A stretch of DNA of 64,000 bases from Alphaproteobacteria bacterium (GCA_017616015.1 JAFZYY010000024.1:124001-188000), one strand, 5' to 3'; counted from the first letter of the stretch, positions 1 to 10,251 are shown. The notes: a model not told the origin generated them from the letters alone. Numbers and translations: made by a program.

Positions 1-2621
1 CCTTTGACTGTGGAAATATAATCCAACGCTTTCAGAATATATCCGGCGTCTTCTGACGTCATGGAAATGACGTAAAGGCCTTCTTTATCCGCAGGACTGA
101 GTGTCAGATGCTGCGGGACTTTTTTCTCTCCGACATATCCGTCTGCCTTTATATTTTTCCACTCGTTCTGATAAAAAGCCGAAAAGGAATTGTTTTCCGA
201 ATACCCTTGTTCGCTTAACCACAGTTTATCGATAAAAGCGCTGATTCGTATCGTAACGGGAGTTTCTGCCGCAGTCTCTTCTTTCGGGCGGATATTTAAA
301 GATGTTCCCTGCTTTATCAGGCGGGAAATGTCTAAATCGCTACCGCCGAATTCAATGGAAATATCACTGTTTTTTTCAAAAGCGACTTTTATGTTCGCTT
401 TTGTGCGTTCGGCCTTGATGGATTCTATATTGAGGTCTTTTATTTTTCCTGCGTCAAAGTCGATATGACCGCTGATTTCGCAGTTCTGTTCGTCTGATAC
501 GGAAAGCGTAGGCGCTACCGTTGGCAAACCGTCTGCCAATTCCAGCTTAAAAGCGCCGCTTCCCGGAATTTTAGCGGGTTTCAGCCAGCCGATTTCGCGC
601 AAATCGATTTCGGCGTTTGTTAAGTCGGTCGTAATGTTTAAAGTACCTGTCTTATCATTTTTTAAAATCAGGCTCAGCTCTGTCGGCATGACGCCTGAAA
701 CGGCAGGCGCCGTAAAGAAAGGATAGTTCAAGTACTCTCGCGCTTTGTTGTTCAGATTAACATGCAGCTGAATATTCGTTTGTGTTTTTTTTGAGTGATC
801 GAAAGTGTGAGCCAAAGTATATTTTGCGGTTGCTCCGTAGAATAAAGCCGTTCCGTTTAAATCCAAATCCCGACCCTCTATTTTGACTTTCAGAATGGCG
901 TCCTGCAGTCCTAATCCTAAAGCAATATCGTCGATGTCGGCATTCCGGACGTTCGCATCGACTTTGACATAGATTTGATCGGAAGATTGAAAGGCGTCTC
1001 CCATAGGGAAATACAACTGTAAATTACCCCGGGCTATTCCTGTCGTTTTATCGGGATTAAGACCGATATCCCTTGTCAGCTCTAAAGCCGGATAGTCCAA
1101 AACCTCTAAAATATCCGGAACCCGTCCGTTTAAGTTCATGTCCAAAGCGGCCGTCGTGATCGGCTGTTGCATGTCAAGAATGGAAAAAGTCCCGCCGGCT
1201 TGCGCGGTTATGTTATGGGAAGACGCTCTTTTGACCGTAACGATTAAATCGTTCAGTGTTAAATGAACCTGACCGGACACGTCGTCAATAGGCGGCATGT
1301 CGTCCAGATAAACAACTTGCGTTCCTGTCACGTTGATAATACCGTCCACCATGTCGGCATCAATGCCGGGTTCGTTTTCCAATCCTTTGAAATGTAAGGT
1401 AAAGGTGCTGTCGTCAATCATGCCGCCGCGCAAATTCCGTTTTACCCAGGCGTGCACGTCCGGTCCGAGGGAAGCAGGCCAATAAGAAGGCAGCATATTC
1501 ATGGGAATATTAAGCGTTTTTGCTTTCAGTTCGGCCTGAACGTTTTTCCAATTTCCGGTATCGAACAGTTCACCTAATCCGGAAACGGTCATGCTTCCTT
1601 GCGCTTCGCCTTTGTTTTGCAGCACAAGATGAAAGTTTGTAATGTCGAAATTATCCGCCGAACCATACATGATTCCGTCAATTTTAAAATTTTCCAGATC
1701 ATATCGGGCAATGACGGGATCGGGTAAATTGATGATTCCATGTCCTCCGATGATTTCGAAATTTACTTTATCAACGGCTTTGCGCCAATAAGGCAGTGTG
1801 GAAGTTTGCATTAAAGGCGACGGATCCAGTTGCGTTTTTACGGTCAGGCTGACAGGCGTGGTAAAATTTTTTAAGTAGGGATATTTTTGTGCCGGAATCA
1901 GACGAGTCAAATCCAACTGGTCTGTTTTAAAAATCAACGGAATGGTTTTATCTTTCTTTTTCCAGCTTCCTTTTAACCGGAATGTTTGGTCGTTTTTATC
2001 GTCCAGAGCTACTCGTACAAGTCCTTCCAGTTTATTTTTATAAAAGCGTCTGGAGTATGTCAGATTAGCTTGCGGAATGTGCCAGACGGCATTATGCAAA
2101 GTGTCTGTAATTTTAATTTCGGCATTGATCAAAGAAAATTCTATCAGATGCTTTTCCTTTTTCAGAAATTGCATCAGTGTTTCCAAAGTTATGGAAGAAT
2201 CTTCTTCTTCGTTCGTTTGATTCAGTTCTCCCTGTTTATTTAAAGTCAAATGCAGATAAGGATAATAAACGGCCAATGTTCTGGGAACGATCGCTCCGCG
2301 CAGCAAGGTGGTGAGGCTGAAAGAAAAAGAAAGCTTCGGAATGGCGGCGATTAAGCGCTTTTGAGTGTCAAAAGCTTTAAAATCCCTGACGGAAAAATCG
2401 ATTAAATGTCCCAGGCTTCCCAAATTGATTTCGGCGGATTCGATAGAAATGTCTGAAATTAAATCTGACTTGTCCGCTTTTTGAACCAGATAAGGAATAT
2501 AGCGATCGATATTGATAGGCCCTTGATGCAGACGCCACAAAAATCCGCAGACGGTAATCAGCAGGCAAATGACAGTAATTTGCACAAGAATGAAAAAAAT
2601 TTTGAAAAGCTTGCGGAACAC
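1..2621 (-). CDS. AsmA/YhdP-like (DUF3971-type) envelope protein, C-terminus beyond window
   Basis: An uninterrupted minus-strand frame runs from a GTG at 2621 to the window edge, giving about 873 residues without a stop. The start is chosen because AAGAGG lies 7 bases upstream and the product begins with a basic stretch and one hydrophobic segment (roughly residues 8-30), a signal anchor. The body is long beta-rich sequence typical of AsmA/TamB/YhdP-like proteins, and the part near position 60-120 contains a TSEDAGYILKAL-like motif resembling the SDDAGxxLRxxG signature of DUF3971 proteins. Family members are anchored in the inner membrane, span the periplasm and are implicated in phospholipid transport to the outer membrane. 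The gene is divergent from glnE with 68 bases between them. Function of this copy is inferred from the family. Confidence 0.75.
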   Translation of the reverse strand, partial: MFRKLFKIFFILVQITVICLLITVCGFLWRLHQGPINIDRYIPYLVQKADKSDLISDISIESAEINLGSLGHLIDFSVRDFKAFDTQKRLIAAIPKLSFSFSLTTLLRGAIVPRTLAVYYPYLHLTLNKQGELNQTNEEEDSSITLETLMQFLKKEKHLIEFSLINAEIKITDTLHNAVWHIPQANLTYSRRFYKNKLEGLVRVALDDKNDQTFRLKGSWKKKDKTIPLIFKTDQLDLTRLIPAQKYPYLKNFTTPVSLTVKTQLDPSPLMQTSTLPYWRKAVDKVNFEIIGGHGIINLPDPVIARYDLENFKIDGIMYGSADNFDITNFHLVLQNKGEAQGSMTVSGLGELFDTGNWKNVQAELKAKTLNIPMNMLPSYWPASLGPDVHAWVKRNLRGGMIDDSTFTLHFKGLENEPGIDADMVDGIINVTGTQVVYLDDMPPIDDVSGQVHLTLNDLIVTVKRASSHNITAQAGGTFSILDMQQPITTAALDMNLNGRVPDILEVLDYPALELTRDIGLNPDKTTGIARGNLQLYFPMGDAFQSSDQIYVKVDANVRNADIDDIALGLGLQDAILKVKIEGRDLDLNGTALFYGATAKYTLAHTFDHSKKTQTNIQLHVNLNNKAREYLNYPFFTAPAVSGVMPTELSLILKNDKTGTLNITTDLTNAEIDLREIGWLKPAKIPGSGAFKLELADGLPTVAPTLSVSDEQNCEISGHIDFDAGKIKDLNIESIKAERTKANIKVAFEKNSDISIEFGGSDLDISRLIKQGTSLNIRPKEETAAETPVTIRISAFIDKLWLSEQGYSENNSFSAFYQNEWKNIKADGYVGEKKVPQHLTLSPADKEGLYVISMTSEDAGYILKALDYISTVK

Positions 2622-2689
2622 TGCCAAACCTCTTAAATTAAACAACCATAACAATATAGAATTTCAATAACATTCTTTCCATAAAGAAG

Positions 2690-5593
2690 ATGAGTTTAGA
2701 TCAAAAAAACGCCAATTTATTATCAAAAGACGATATGCTCTATTCCCGATGGCAGGAGGAGTTTTCCGATTTGCCTTCCGACGCTCAAACTTTTTTTTGT
2801 CCCGACGGGCAGGGGGATTGGTCAGTTCGGTATTGGTTAAAACGTTTGAAAGAGGCTTCGCCGTATTTGGTTCGTCTCCTTTTTACGGAAAAGGAGTTTT
2901 TGGCGGTCATTCTGCAAAAGGGATATTTCGCGGCTTTTAAGGATTTAATGAAAGAATCGTTTTCGCGCCTGTACGGTCTGGACGATACAGAAGCCGTCAG
3001 CCGTGAGTTGCGTTTATTGAAGCGCCGCGCCGCACTGGTTGTCGCTTTGGCCGATATTGCCGCAGAATGGTCGCTCAGTCAGGTAACGCACGCGCTGTCG
3101 ATTTTGGCGGAGGCTTGTCTGCGAATTGCCGTTTGCGCTGTTTTAAAGCATTATGCCGCAAAAGGGGATTTGGTCTTGCCGGATCCGAAAAATCCTGAAA
3201 AAGACTGCGGTTTGTTTTTGATTGCTATGGGAAAACTGGGCGCCGGAGAATTAAACTATTCTTCCGACATTGATTTGATCGTCCTTTATGACGAAGAAAA
3301 GGTTCCTTATACGGGCAAGAAAGATCCGGGAGCTTTCTGCGTCAAAGCGACTAAAGAAATCATTTCGTTGATAGATGATAAAACGCCTTACGGATATGTG
3401 TTCAGAACGGATTTGCGCCTGCGTCCGGATCCGGGGTCGACTCCCGTTGCTTTAAGCACTTCCGCCGCGGCATGCTATTACGAGAGCTTCGCGCAAAACT
3501 GGGAGCGCGCCGCCTTTATCAAAGCCCGGCCGGTTGCCGGCGATAAACAGGCGGGGACGGATTTTTTAAAAGAAATCAAGCCGTTCGTTTGGCGCCGGAC
3601 AACGGACTTTTATGCGCTTCAGCAAATCAGTTCCATCAAGCGGTCTTTGGGCGCAAGAAGCGCGGATTCGCCTGATCAGACGGGGTTTAACGTTAAATTG
3701 GGGCAGGGCGGAATTCGGGAAATCGAGTTCTTTACTCAGTTGCAGCAGTTATTATGGGGCGGACGCGATCCGCATCTGCGCTTTAAAAGCACGCTTGTCG
3801 CATTGAACGCTTTGACCAAAGCCGGTTGGGTTAAACAGGAAGATCACAGCCGGCTTGAAGAGGCATACGTTTTTTTGCGGACTCTGGAACATCGTTTGCA
3901 AATGATGGAGGATCAGCAAACTCAAACTTTGCCCGCATCGTCCAAAGAATTAAACGCGTTGGCCGATTTAATGAATTTCGGTTCATACGACGATTTCCGG
4001 AATGTTTTGAAAAATCACTGCGCCAATGTACGTCGAATCTATGATTCTCTGTTCGCCGAAGAAGGCCATGAGGCCGACCAGACGTTATCGTTCAGCGGAA
4101 CGGAATTGCCTCAGGAAACGGCGACTCGTTTAATACAAATGGGCTTTAAAGATTTAACGCAGATCGGCGAAACCGTGCGCGGCTGGCTGTCCGGTCGGTA
4201 CCGGGCTTTGCGTAGCGACAGAGCCAGAGAACTGATGTCTGAACTGTTAAGCCTGATCTTTAACGCGCTGAGCAAAAATGAAAATCCGGATATGGCTTTT
4301 TTGGCTTTTGACGAGTTTTTGCGCGGGCTTCCGGCCGGAATTCAACTGTTTTCTTTATTTCAATCCCGTCCGGAATTGCTGGATTTATTAGCCGAATTGA
4401 TCGGACAGGTGCCGGCATTGGCGCGGGAATTGACATATCACAGTTCTTTGTTTGACGCTGTTCTAAATCCGGATTTCTTTTCCGATTTTCCCGACGAAGA
4501 AATGCTGTGTCGGGAAGCGCAGGCGTTGCTGGAATTAGCCGAAGACGATGAACAGGCTTTAGACACGATCCGTCGGTTTGTGCGGGAAAAGAAATTCAAA
4601 TGCGCTGTTTTGTTTTTGCATGGTCAAATCGGCAAAGACGCTTTGGGACAGTGCCTTTCTTCCATTGTAACGGCAGCGTTAAACGCTTTGTGTCCGGTTG
4701 TCGTCCGAACGTTTGAAAAAAAATACGGAGCCTTTGAAAACGGTTCTTTTTCTTTGATATTACTGGGAAAAGCGGGCAGTCGGGAAATGAGCTTTTCTTC
4801 CGATTTGGATTTATTGTTCATTTACGATGTTTCTGATCAGGAAAGCGGTTCCGTCGGCGGAACGTCTTCTTTAACTCCCGGCGTATATTATGCCCGTTTG
4901 GCGCAAAGGATTGTGAACGCTTTGACGGCTAATACCCGGGAAGGCGTTCTGTGGCCGGTGGATATGCGGCTGCGTCCTTCCGGCAGCGCGGGGCCGGCGG
5001 CCACTTCTTTGGAAGCGTTCTGCCGCTATTATGATCAATCGGCATGGACTTGGGAATTTATGGCTTTAACGAAAGCGCGCGTCGTCTGGGGAACCCGGGA
5101 TTGCGTCGGAAAGCTGATTCAGGCGCAATTATGCAAAAGCCGCGATCCCGAAAAATTGAAACAAGACGTATCGTCCATGCGCGCGAAAATAGCTAATCAG
5201 CATTACTCTTCCTCTTCGTTAATCGACCGCATTAAATACAATAACGGCGGTATGATTGACATAGAGTTTTCCCTTCAGTATCTGCAGTTGAAGTATGCCG
5301 AAAAATATCCCGATTTACTGCAAATATCGGTTTTGCCTGTTTTGGAAAAAGCGGCATCTTACGGGCTGATTGATTCCGAAACGGCAACGGGGTTGTCGGA
5401 AGCGTATCGGTTATGGACAATCATTTCCGGACTGACTTCCTTATGTCAGGAAGACACAAAATCCCGTCTGGAGGGATTTTCTCCGACAACAATTAAGCTG
5501 TTATGCGATTTTTGCGCCGCTGAAAATGGTGACGCTTTAAACGAAAAGATAGAACAAACAGCCAAAAAAGCCGCCTTATACAGGCTGTTCTGA
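2690..5593 (+). CDS. glnE: Bifunctional glutamine synthetase adenylyltransferase / deadenylylase
   Basis: The 967-residue product has the length and two-part layout of GlnE (about 950 residues in E. coli). It carries two nucleotidyltransferase domains: the first with GKLGAGELNYSSDIDL at residues 181-196 (deadenylylation half), the second with GKAGSREMSFSSDLDL near residue 694 (adenylylation half); both keep the paired aspartates that bind metal. GlnE attaches or removes AMP on a tyrosine of glutamine synthetase in response to PII, tuning ammonium assimilation in the cytoplasm. The ATG follows AAAGAAG. The 3' end overlaps the convergent thymidine phosphorylase-like gene by 18 bases. No glnA, glnB or glnD is in the window. 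Confidence 0.96.
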   Translation: MSLDQKNANLLSKDDMLYSRWQEEFSDLPSDAQTFFCPDGQGDWSVRYWLKRLKEASPYLVRLLFTEKEFLAVILQKGYFAAFKDLMKESFSRLYGLDDTEAVSRELRLLKRRAALVVALADIAAEWSLSQVTHALSILAEACLRIAVCAVLKHYAAKGDLVLPDPKNPEKDCGLFLIAMGKLGAGELNYSSDIDLIVLYDEEKVPYTGKKDPGAFCVKATKEIISLIDDKTPYGYVFRTDLRLRPDPGSTPVALSTSAAACYYESFAQNWERAAFIKARPVAGDKQAGTDFLKEIKPFVWRRTTDFYALQQISSIKRSLGARSADSPDQTGFNVKLGQGGIREIEFFTQLQQLLWGGRDPHLRFKSTLVALNALTKAGWVKQEDHSRLEEAYVFLRTLEHRLQMMEDQQTQTLPASSKELNALADLMNFGSYDDFRNVLKNHCANVRRIYDSLFAEEGHEADQTLSFSGTELPQETATRLIQMGFKDLTQIGETVRGWLSGRYRALRSDRARELMSELLSLIFNALSKNENPDMAFLAFDEFLRGLPAGIQLFSLFQSRPELLDLLAELIGQVPALARELTYHSSLFDAVLNPDFFSDFPDEEMLCREAQALLELAEDDEQALDTIRRFVREKKFKCAVLFLHGQIGKDALGQCLSSIVTAALNALCPVVVRTFEKKYGAFENGSFSLILLGKAGSREMSFSSDLDLLFIYDVSDQESGSVGGTSSLTPGVYYARLAQRIVNALTANTREGVLWPVDMRLRPSGSAGPAATSLEAFCRYYDQSAWTWEFMALTKARVVWGTRDCVGKLIQAQLCKSRDPEKLKQDVSSMRAKIANQHYSSSSLIDRIKYNNGGMIDIEFSLQYLQLKYAEKYPDLLQISVLPVLEKAASYGLIDSETATGLSEAYRLWTIISGLTSLCQEDTKSRLEGFSPTTIKLLCDFCAAENGDALNEKIEQTAKKAALYRLF

Positions 5594-6862
5594 AAGCTTG
5601 ATTGCGCCTTTTAAGTGAAGCGCTGCCAAATCGGCGGTCTGCGAATCCTCTGCGTGAACGAAAGCTAAAGGAACGCGCTGAGAAACGTACATTCCCGGAC
5701 GGCACATATTGCTGAAGCCCGCCGCGTAATCAATACGCTGTTCCTGGTATAAACGGCCGGCGCCCATTTCCAGAACCGCCAGACCGATCCAACGCATGTT
5801 CATTTCCAAGACGTATCCTTCCTGATCGGGATAAACCGGCTTGATGACCTGAGCTGTCGGCAGGAACGCCGCAGGATTCGAAAGGAAATTCGGCAAAACG
5901 CCTTGTTCGTAAAGCATGCGTCCGAAATGATCCGCCGCTTGTCCGGAGCTTAAAGCCCGGTCTATTTTTGCAAAAGCTTCGTCCCGATTGGCGGCCAAGT
6001 TATTCTGAATTAAAACGGCTGAACAAATATTTTGAATTAAAGCGTGCAATTCCGGATTGCGGGGACCGGCACCGGTCAGATAATCCCAGGCTTCGTAAAT
6101 TTCCAAAGCATTGCCGACATTCTGTCCGATTAAATGATCCATTAGAGAAAAGGTGAAATCCGCCGTTATTCCGAAGGCCGGCACGCATTCCTTAATTTTT
6201 TGCGCGCAGTTTTCGGCTTCCTGCCGCGAAGGCGTGAAAGAACCGTTTCCCGATTTGATGTCAACGGTCAGCTTCTTTACGCCGCTGGCAATTTTTTTGA
6301 CCAGCATGGACATAATCATCAAAGGAATGCTGTTGACGGTCGCTGTCACGTCACGGATTGACTGAAGACGCAAATCCGCAGGCGCAATCTGTTCCGTCGG
6401 CGTCATAAAAGCACAGCCGCTTTCGCGCAGCGTTTTTTTGAAACGCGCTAAAGTCGGACGGGAAGAAAACCCTTTGATGCTGTCCAGCTTGTCCAACGTG
6501 CCGCCGGCATGATATTGCATGCGTTCACAGATCATCGGGACGTAAACGCCGCAAGCCGCCAACACCGGCGCGGCTATGATTTCCGATTTATCTCCGACTC
6601 CGGGCATTGAGTAAAACGAAGCGACGGGACCGTTCAGATCGACGCTTTCCCAGTCCAGAATAATGCCTGTGTCCACAATCGCGTTGACGAATGCTGTAAT
6701 TTCGTCATTGTTCAAACCGTTTACCAATGCCGCCATCAGCAAAGCGGCTATTTGCCCGTCGGCAATTGACCAATCGTCAATGCCTTGAACAAACTCTTCA
6801 ATTTCCTGTTGGGTGAGGGTTTGTTTGTCCCGTTTTTTGCGAATAATATCCTGAGGCAGCAT
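5576..6862 (-). CDS. Thymidine phosphorylase-like paralogue with altered phosphate site
   Basis: The 428-residue product aligns over its whole length with the deoA product at 8176-9495 and opens with the same MLPQ-x-x-IR-x-KRD start. The pyrimidine-side residues are kept: Arg in RDVTATV, Ser and Lys in SMLVKK. The phosphate-binding segment is not: the canonical DKHSTGGVGD is SFYSMPGVGD here, and SGRxLGHTGG is CERMQYHAGG. By E. coli DeoA numbering this replaces Lys84 by Phe, Ser95 by Glu and Ser113 by Cys, all phosphate ligands, while Thr123 remains. The fold should be intact, but phosphorolysis is doubtful. It could act on another nucleoside-like ligand, or be a regulatory pseudoenzyme. It lies last in the nucleoside operon, after a terminator hairpin, and its end overlaps glnE. 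Confidence 0.85.
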   Translation of the reverse strand: MLPQDIIRKKRDKQTLTQQEIEEFVQGIDDWSIADGQIAALLMAALVNGLNNDEITAFVNAIVDTGIILDWESVDLNGPVASFYSMPGVGDKSEIIAAPVLAACGVYVPMICERMQYHAGGTLDKLDSIKGFSSRPTLARFKKTLRESGCAFMTPTEQIAPADLRLQSIRDVTATVNSIPLMIMSMLVKKIASGVKKLTVDIKSGNGSFTPSRQEAENCAQKIKECVPAFGITADFTFSLMDHLIGQNVGNALEIYEAWDYLTGAGPRNPELHALIQNICSAVLIQNNLAANRDEAFAKIDRALSSGQAADHFGRMLYEQGVLPNFLSNPAAFLPTAQVIKPVYPDQEGYVLEMNMRWIGLAVLEMGAGRLYQEQRIDYAAGFSNMCRPGMYVSQRVPLAFVHAEDSQTADLAALHLKGAIKLSEQPV

Positions 6863-6883
6863 AATTCTTTTCCCGGAAAAAAG

Positions 6884-6913
6884 AAAAAGGGCATTTCGGA
6901 AAATGCCCTTTTT
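6884..6913. terminator. Intrinsic bidirectional terminator between deoB and the thymidine phosphorylase-like gene
   Basis: AAAAAGGGCATTT (6884-6896) and AAATGCCCTTTTT (6901-6913) form a perfect 13-bp stem with a CGGA loop. The flanking A and T runs allow termination in both directions. In the minus-strand operon it lies after deoB and before the last gene, so it should reduce or stop read-through into that gene. Confidence 0.85.
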
Positions 6914-6920
6914 ATGGGGG

Positions 6921-8153
6921 TTATTTCAAGAAAGATTTTCCGTTTTCAAACGGTTCCAGACCAAAATAGTCCGCAATCGTTTGCCCGATGTCCGAATAAG
7001 TTTCGCGGCGGCCGATATAGCGCGGCGCTATTCCTTTGCCGAACATGATGACGGGAACGTGCTCGCGGGTGTGATCCGTTCCTTTGAACGTCGGATCGCA
7101 ACCGTGATCGGCGGTAATGAAGTAAATATCGCCTTCCTGCATCAAAGCGAACAATTCGGGCAGACGGCTGTCGAAATATTCCAGTCCCGCAGCATAGCCG
7201 GAAACATCGCGGCGATGCCCCCAATCCATATCAAAGTTCACGAAGTTCGGGAAAATGATAGAGTTGTCCGGCGCCGTTTTAATCTGTTCCAATGTGCGGT
7301 CGAACAGTTGTTCCAGTCCGACGGCGGGCAGAGCCTGCGTAATGCCCTGTGCGGCGAAAATGTCGCTGATTTTGCCGATGGAAATGACGTTTCCGCCGGC
7401 GTTTTTCATCTTGTCCAAAACGGTCGGCGCGGGCGGCAAAACAGAGTAGTCGTGACGGCCGCCGGTACGCTTGAATCCCGTTTCGATTTCGCCTTCAAAC
7501 GGACGGGCGATCACACGGGCGATCAAACCGTTTTCCGTGCGCTTGTTCAACAAATCGCGCGCAATATGGCAGATTTCATACAGGCGTTCCAATCCGAAGT
7601 ATCTTTCATGAGCGCAAATCTGGAAAACGCTGTCAGCCGAAGTATAAACAATCGGTTTGCCGGTTTTAACGCTTTCGACGCCCAGTTCGTCCAGAATAAC
7701 CGTGCCGGAAGCCGCTTTGTTGCCCAGAACGCCGGGCAGTTTGGCTTCTTTGACGAATTCATCAATCAGATCTTGCGGGAAGCTCGGATATTCGGCGGGG
7801 AAGTAGCCCCACTTGAACATAACGGGAGCGCCTGCCATTTCCCAGTGGCCTGACGTTGTATCTTTGCCTTTGCTGATTTCTTTCGAATAACCGTAAACGC
7901 CGGTGATTTCGGAAACGGGGATTTCCAGATTCGGAGCGTATTCGCCGTTGCACTGCTTGTATAATTCGCCCAAACCCAGTTTGCATAAATTAGGAATATT
8001 CAAAGGTCCCGTACGGCCTTTTTCCGCTTTTCCTTCGGCACAGGCTTTGGCAATATGCCCCAATGTGTCGGCTCCGACATCATCGAAAGCGGCCGCGTCA
8101 GGCGCTTCGCCGCAACCAAAGGAATCCATCATCAAAATAATAGCCCGTTTCAT
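6921..8153 (-). CDS. deoB: Phosphopentomutase
   Basis: The 410-residue product has the alkaline-phosphatase-superfamily metal sites of DeoB: Asp in [13 protein letters not shown] near the N-terminus, the DTTSGHWE phosphothreonine segment, and the C-terminal [12 protein letters not shown] and ITADHGCD motifs that hold two Mn ions. It converts (deoxy)ribose-1-phosphate, released by the nucleoside phosphorylases, into (deoxy)ribose-5-phosphate for DeoC. It starts 22 bases after deoA and is followed by a strong hairpin terminator. Length matches the family. Confidence 0.96.
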   Translation of the reverse strand: MKRAIILMMDSFGCGEAPDAAAFDDVGADTLGHIAKACAEGKAEKGRTGPLNIPNLCKLGLGELYKQCNGEYAPNLEIPVSEITGVYGYSKEISKGKDTTSGHWEMAGAPVMFKWGYFPAEYPSFPQDLIDEFVKEAKLPGVLGNKAASGTVILDELGVESVKTGKPIVYTSADSVFQICAHERYFGLERLYEICHIARDLLNKRTENGLIARVIARPFEGEIETGFKRTGGRHDYSVLPPAPTVLDKMKNAGGNVISIGKISDIFAAQGITQALPAVGLEQLFDRTLEQIKTAPDNSIIFPNFVNFDMDWGHRRDVSGYAAGLEYFDSRLPELFALMQEGDIYFITADHGCDPTFKGTDHTREHVPVIMFGKGIAPRYIGRRETYSDIGQTIADYFGLEPFENGKSFLK

Positions 8154-8175
8154 TGTGTTTCACCTCACTAAAAAA

Positions 8176-9495
8176 TCAGGCGGCAATCGTTTCATAAACG
8201 ACCGGTTCCATTACCGGCGGTTTGTCGCCGACCTGAATTGTTGAACGCAACATTTTTTCCGCTTCCGCAAAAGAATCTTCGCTGTTTGCGTGAATAACGG
8301 CGATTGGTTTTTCGGAATCGACTTTTTCGCCGATCTGTACAAAATCCGTAAATCCGACGGCATAGTCCACGTTTTGTTCCAAAGTTTTCCGCTGTCCGCC
8401 TAAAACGATAACGGTTGAACCGACTTTATATGTGTCCATTGCCGTGACGTAACCGCTTTCTTTAGCGAAAACGGGACGAATGACGGAAGCTTTCGGCAAA
8501 TGCTTTTCCGGATTTTCGATAAAATCAGTCGGCCCGCCCAAAGCGGCAACCATTTTGGCGAATTTTTCCGCCGCTCTTCCGGAATCCAGCGCGTCTTGCA
8601 GTTTGGTCATAGCTTCCTCCCGCGTCTGAGCCAACCCGTTCAACGTTAAAGATTCACGGCATAACGTCATGACGATTTCGTTGAAACGAGGATCGCGGTA
8701 TCTTCCTTTCAGATAATCAACGGCTTCGATAACTTCAAGAGCATTACCGACGTTTTTCCCTAAAACTTCATTCATGTTCGTCAGAAAAGCACAGGCAGAC
8801 AAGCCGGCGCCTTTAGCAACACAAACCATTGACTGCGCCAAACGTTTGGCGTCTTCAAATTTGCTCATGAAAGCGCCGTTGCCGGTTTTTATATCCATCA
8901 CCAGGCCGTTCAGTCCCGCTGAAAGCTTTTTGGATAAAATGGAAGCCGTAATCAAAGGCACGGAATCGATAGTTTCTGTTATTTCCCGTATACCGTAAAA
9001 ACGCTTGTCAGCCAAAGCCAGATCGCTGGTCTGACCGATAATCGCGCAACCGACTTCCTTAGTGACTTTGCAGAATTGTTCCAAAGAGACGGCGACCGTA
9101 TATCCCGGAATCGAATCCAGTTTGTCCAGCGTGCCGCCCGTATGTCCCAGACTCCGGCCGGAAATCATCGGAACGTATCCGCCGCAAGCCGCAAGCAAAG
9201 GAGCTAAAACCAAACTGACGCTGTCGCCGACTCCTCCGGTAGAATGCTTGTCAAGAACGGGACCGTCCAAATTTTTGTCAGCCCAGTTAATGACCGCGCC
9301 GGAATGGGTCATGGCCTGCGTCAGATTGATTGTTTCTTCGTTATCCATGCCGCAGAGGTAAACCGCCATGGCAAACGCGGCAATCTGACATTCGGAAACC
9401 GACCAGTCGGCAACGCCTTTGATGAAGAAATCTATTTCCTCTTTTGTCAGTTTTTTGCCGTCTCGCTTATGGCGGATCACTTCCTGCGGCAGCAT
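8176..9495 (-). CDS. deoA: Thymidine phosphorylase
   Basis: The 439-residue product is the size of E. coli DeoA (440) and keeps every recognised active-site element: DKHSTGGVGD (phosphate loop), SGRSLGHTGGTLDK, and the Arg, Ser and Lys that hold the pyrimidine in REITETIDSVPLI...SILSKK. It cleaves thymidine and deoxyuridine with phosphate to base and deoxyribose-1-phosphate. The start codon lies 3 bases beyond the deoC stop, and AAAGGA inside the end of deoC serves as ribosome binding site, so the two are probably translationally linked. It is the canonical partner of the degenerate paralogue at 5576-6862. Confidence 0.96.
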   Translation of the reverse strand: MLPQEVIRHKRDGKKLTKEEIDFFIKGVADWSVSECQIAAFAMAVYLCGMDNEETINLTQAMTHSGAVINWADKNLDGPVLDKHSTGGVGDSVSLVLAPLLAACGGYVPMISGRSLGHTGGTLDKLDSIPGYTVAVSLEQFCKVTKEVGCAIIGQTSDLALADKRFYGIREITETIDSVPLITASILSKKLSAGLNGLVMDIKTGNGAFMSKFEDAKRLAQSMVCVAKGAGLSACAFLTNMNEVLGKNVGNALEVIEAVDYLKGRYRDPRFNEIVMTLCRESLTLNGLAQTREEAMTKLQDALDSGRAAEKFAKMVAALGGPTDFIENPEKHLPKASVIRPVFAKESGYVTAMDTYKVGSTVIVLGGQRKTLEQNVDYAVGFTDFVQIGEKVDSEKPIAVIHANSEDSFAEAEKMLRSTIQVGDKPPVMEPVVYETIAA

Positions 9496-9498
9496 AAG

Positions 9499-10251
9499 TT
9501 AATATCCTTTGTTTTCAGCCGGAGCAGCACCGTATCCCATTGAAGCCAACAAGCTGTCGCGCAAACCGCTGGCGCCGAAACGGAATGTTTTCGGAGTCGC
9601 CCATTTCGGTCCCATGATTTTATCGGCCAAAGTCAGATAATCGGCGGCCTGTTCCGTTGTGCGGACACCGCCGGAAGCTTTGAAGCCGACGGGTTTGCCG
9701 GATTCGCGAATCGCTTCCAACATGGCGTTGGCGGCTTCCAGAGTCGCGGAAACGGGCGTTTTTCCCGTGGACGTTTTAACAAAATCGGCGCCGATTTCGA
9801 TGGATAATTTCGTGGCGTCCGTGATTAAAGAAGCATGAGCCAAAACGCCGCTTTCAATGATGACTTTCAGCACATGGCCTTTGCAGGCTTCGCGCGTGGC
9901 GACCAACAGAGCCTTTGCCGTTTCTCTGTCGCCGTTCATAAAAGCTTTGTACGGCAGAACGACGTCGATTTCGTCGGCGCCGTCGGCAATCGCCTGTTTT
10001 GTTTCGGCAACGGTTGCTTCGATATCCGTGCCGCCGTGCGGGAAGTTGACGACCGTCGCAACGCGCACGCCTGTTCCTTCCAAAGCTTTCTTGGCCGTTT
10101 TGACAAAGCGCGGCCAGATGCAGACGGCGGCGGTTTTGCCGAAGTCACCATGCGCTTTTGCGCACAAGTCAATAACTTTTTCTTCGGTGTCGTTATCGTT
10201 CAAAGTGGTCAAATCCAATAAGGATAAAGCCTTTTGAGCTATTTCTTTCAT
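9499..10251 (-). CDS. deoC: Deoxyribose-phosphate aldolase
   Basis: The 250-residue product shows the class I aldolase signatures of DeoC: the Schiff-base lysine in DFVKTSTGK and the second essential lysine in VGFKASGG, plus the VVNFPHG and VLPYKA strands. It splits 2-deoxyribose-5-phosphate to glyceraldehyde-3-phosphate and acetaldehyde, the exit point of the deoxyribonucleoside pathway into glycolysis. It lies between punA (1 base upstream) and deoA (3 bases downstream). Confidence 0.96.
   Translation of the reverse strand: MKEIAQKALSLLDLTTLNDNDTEEKVIDLCAKAHGDFGKTAAVCIWPRFVKTAKKALEGTGVRVATVVNFPHGGTDIEATVAETKQAIADGADEIDVVLPYKAFMNGDRETAKALLVATREACKGHVLKVIIESGVLAHASLITDATKLSIEIGADFVKTSTGKTPVSATLEAANAMLEAIRESGKPVGFKASGGVRTTEQAADYLTLADKIMGPKWATPKTFRFGASGLRDSLLASMGYGAAPAENKGY

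Noticed and set aside
5576-6862. The thymidine phosphorylase-like gene as a pseudogene
   Set aside because: The frame is intact at full family length with coherent substitutions confined to the phosphate site; no frameshift or stop.
6903-7853. 316-codon plus-strand open frame opposite deoB
   Set aside because: It is antisense to a clear deoB with all motifs intact, has unlikely composition and begins inside the terminator hairpin.
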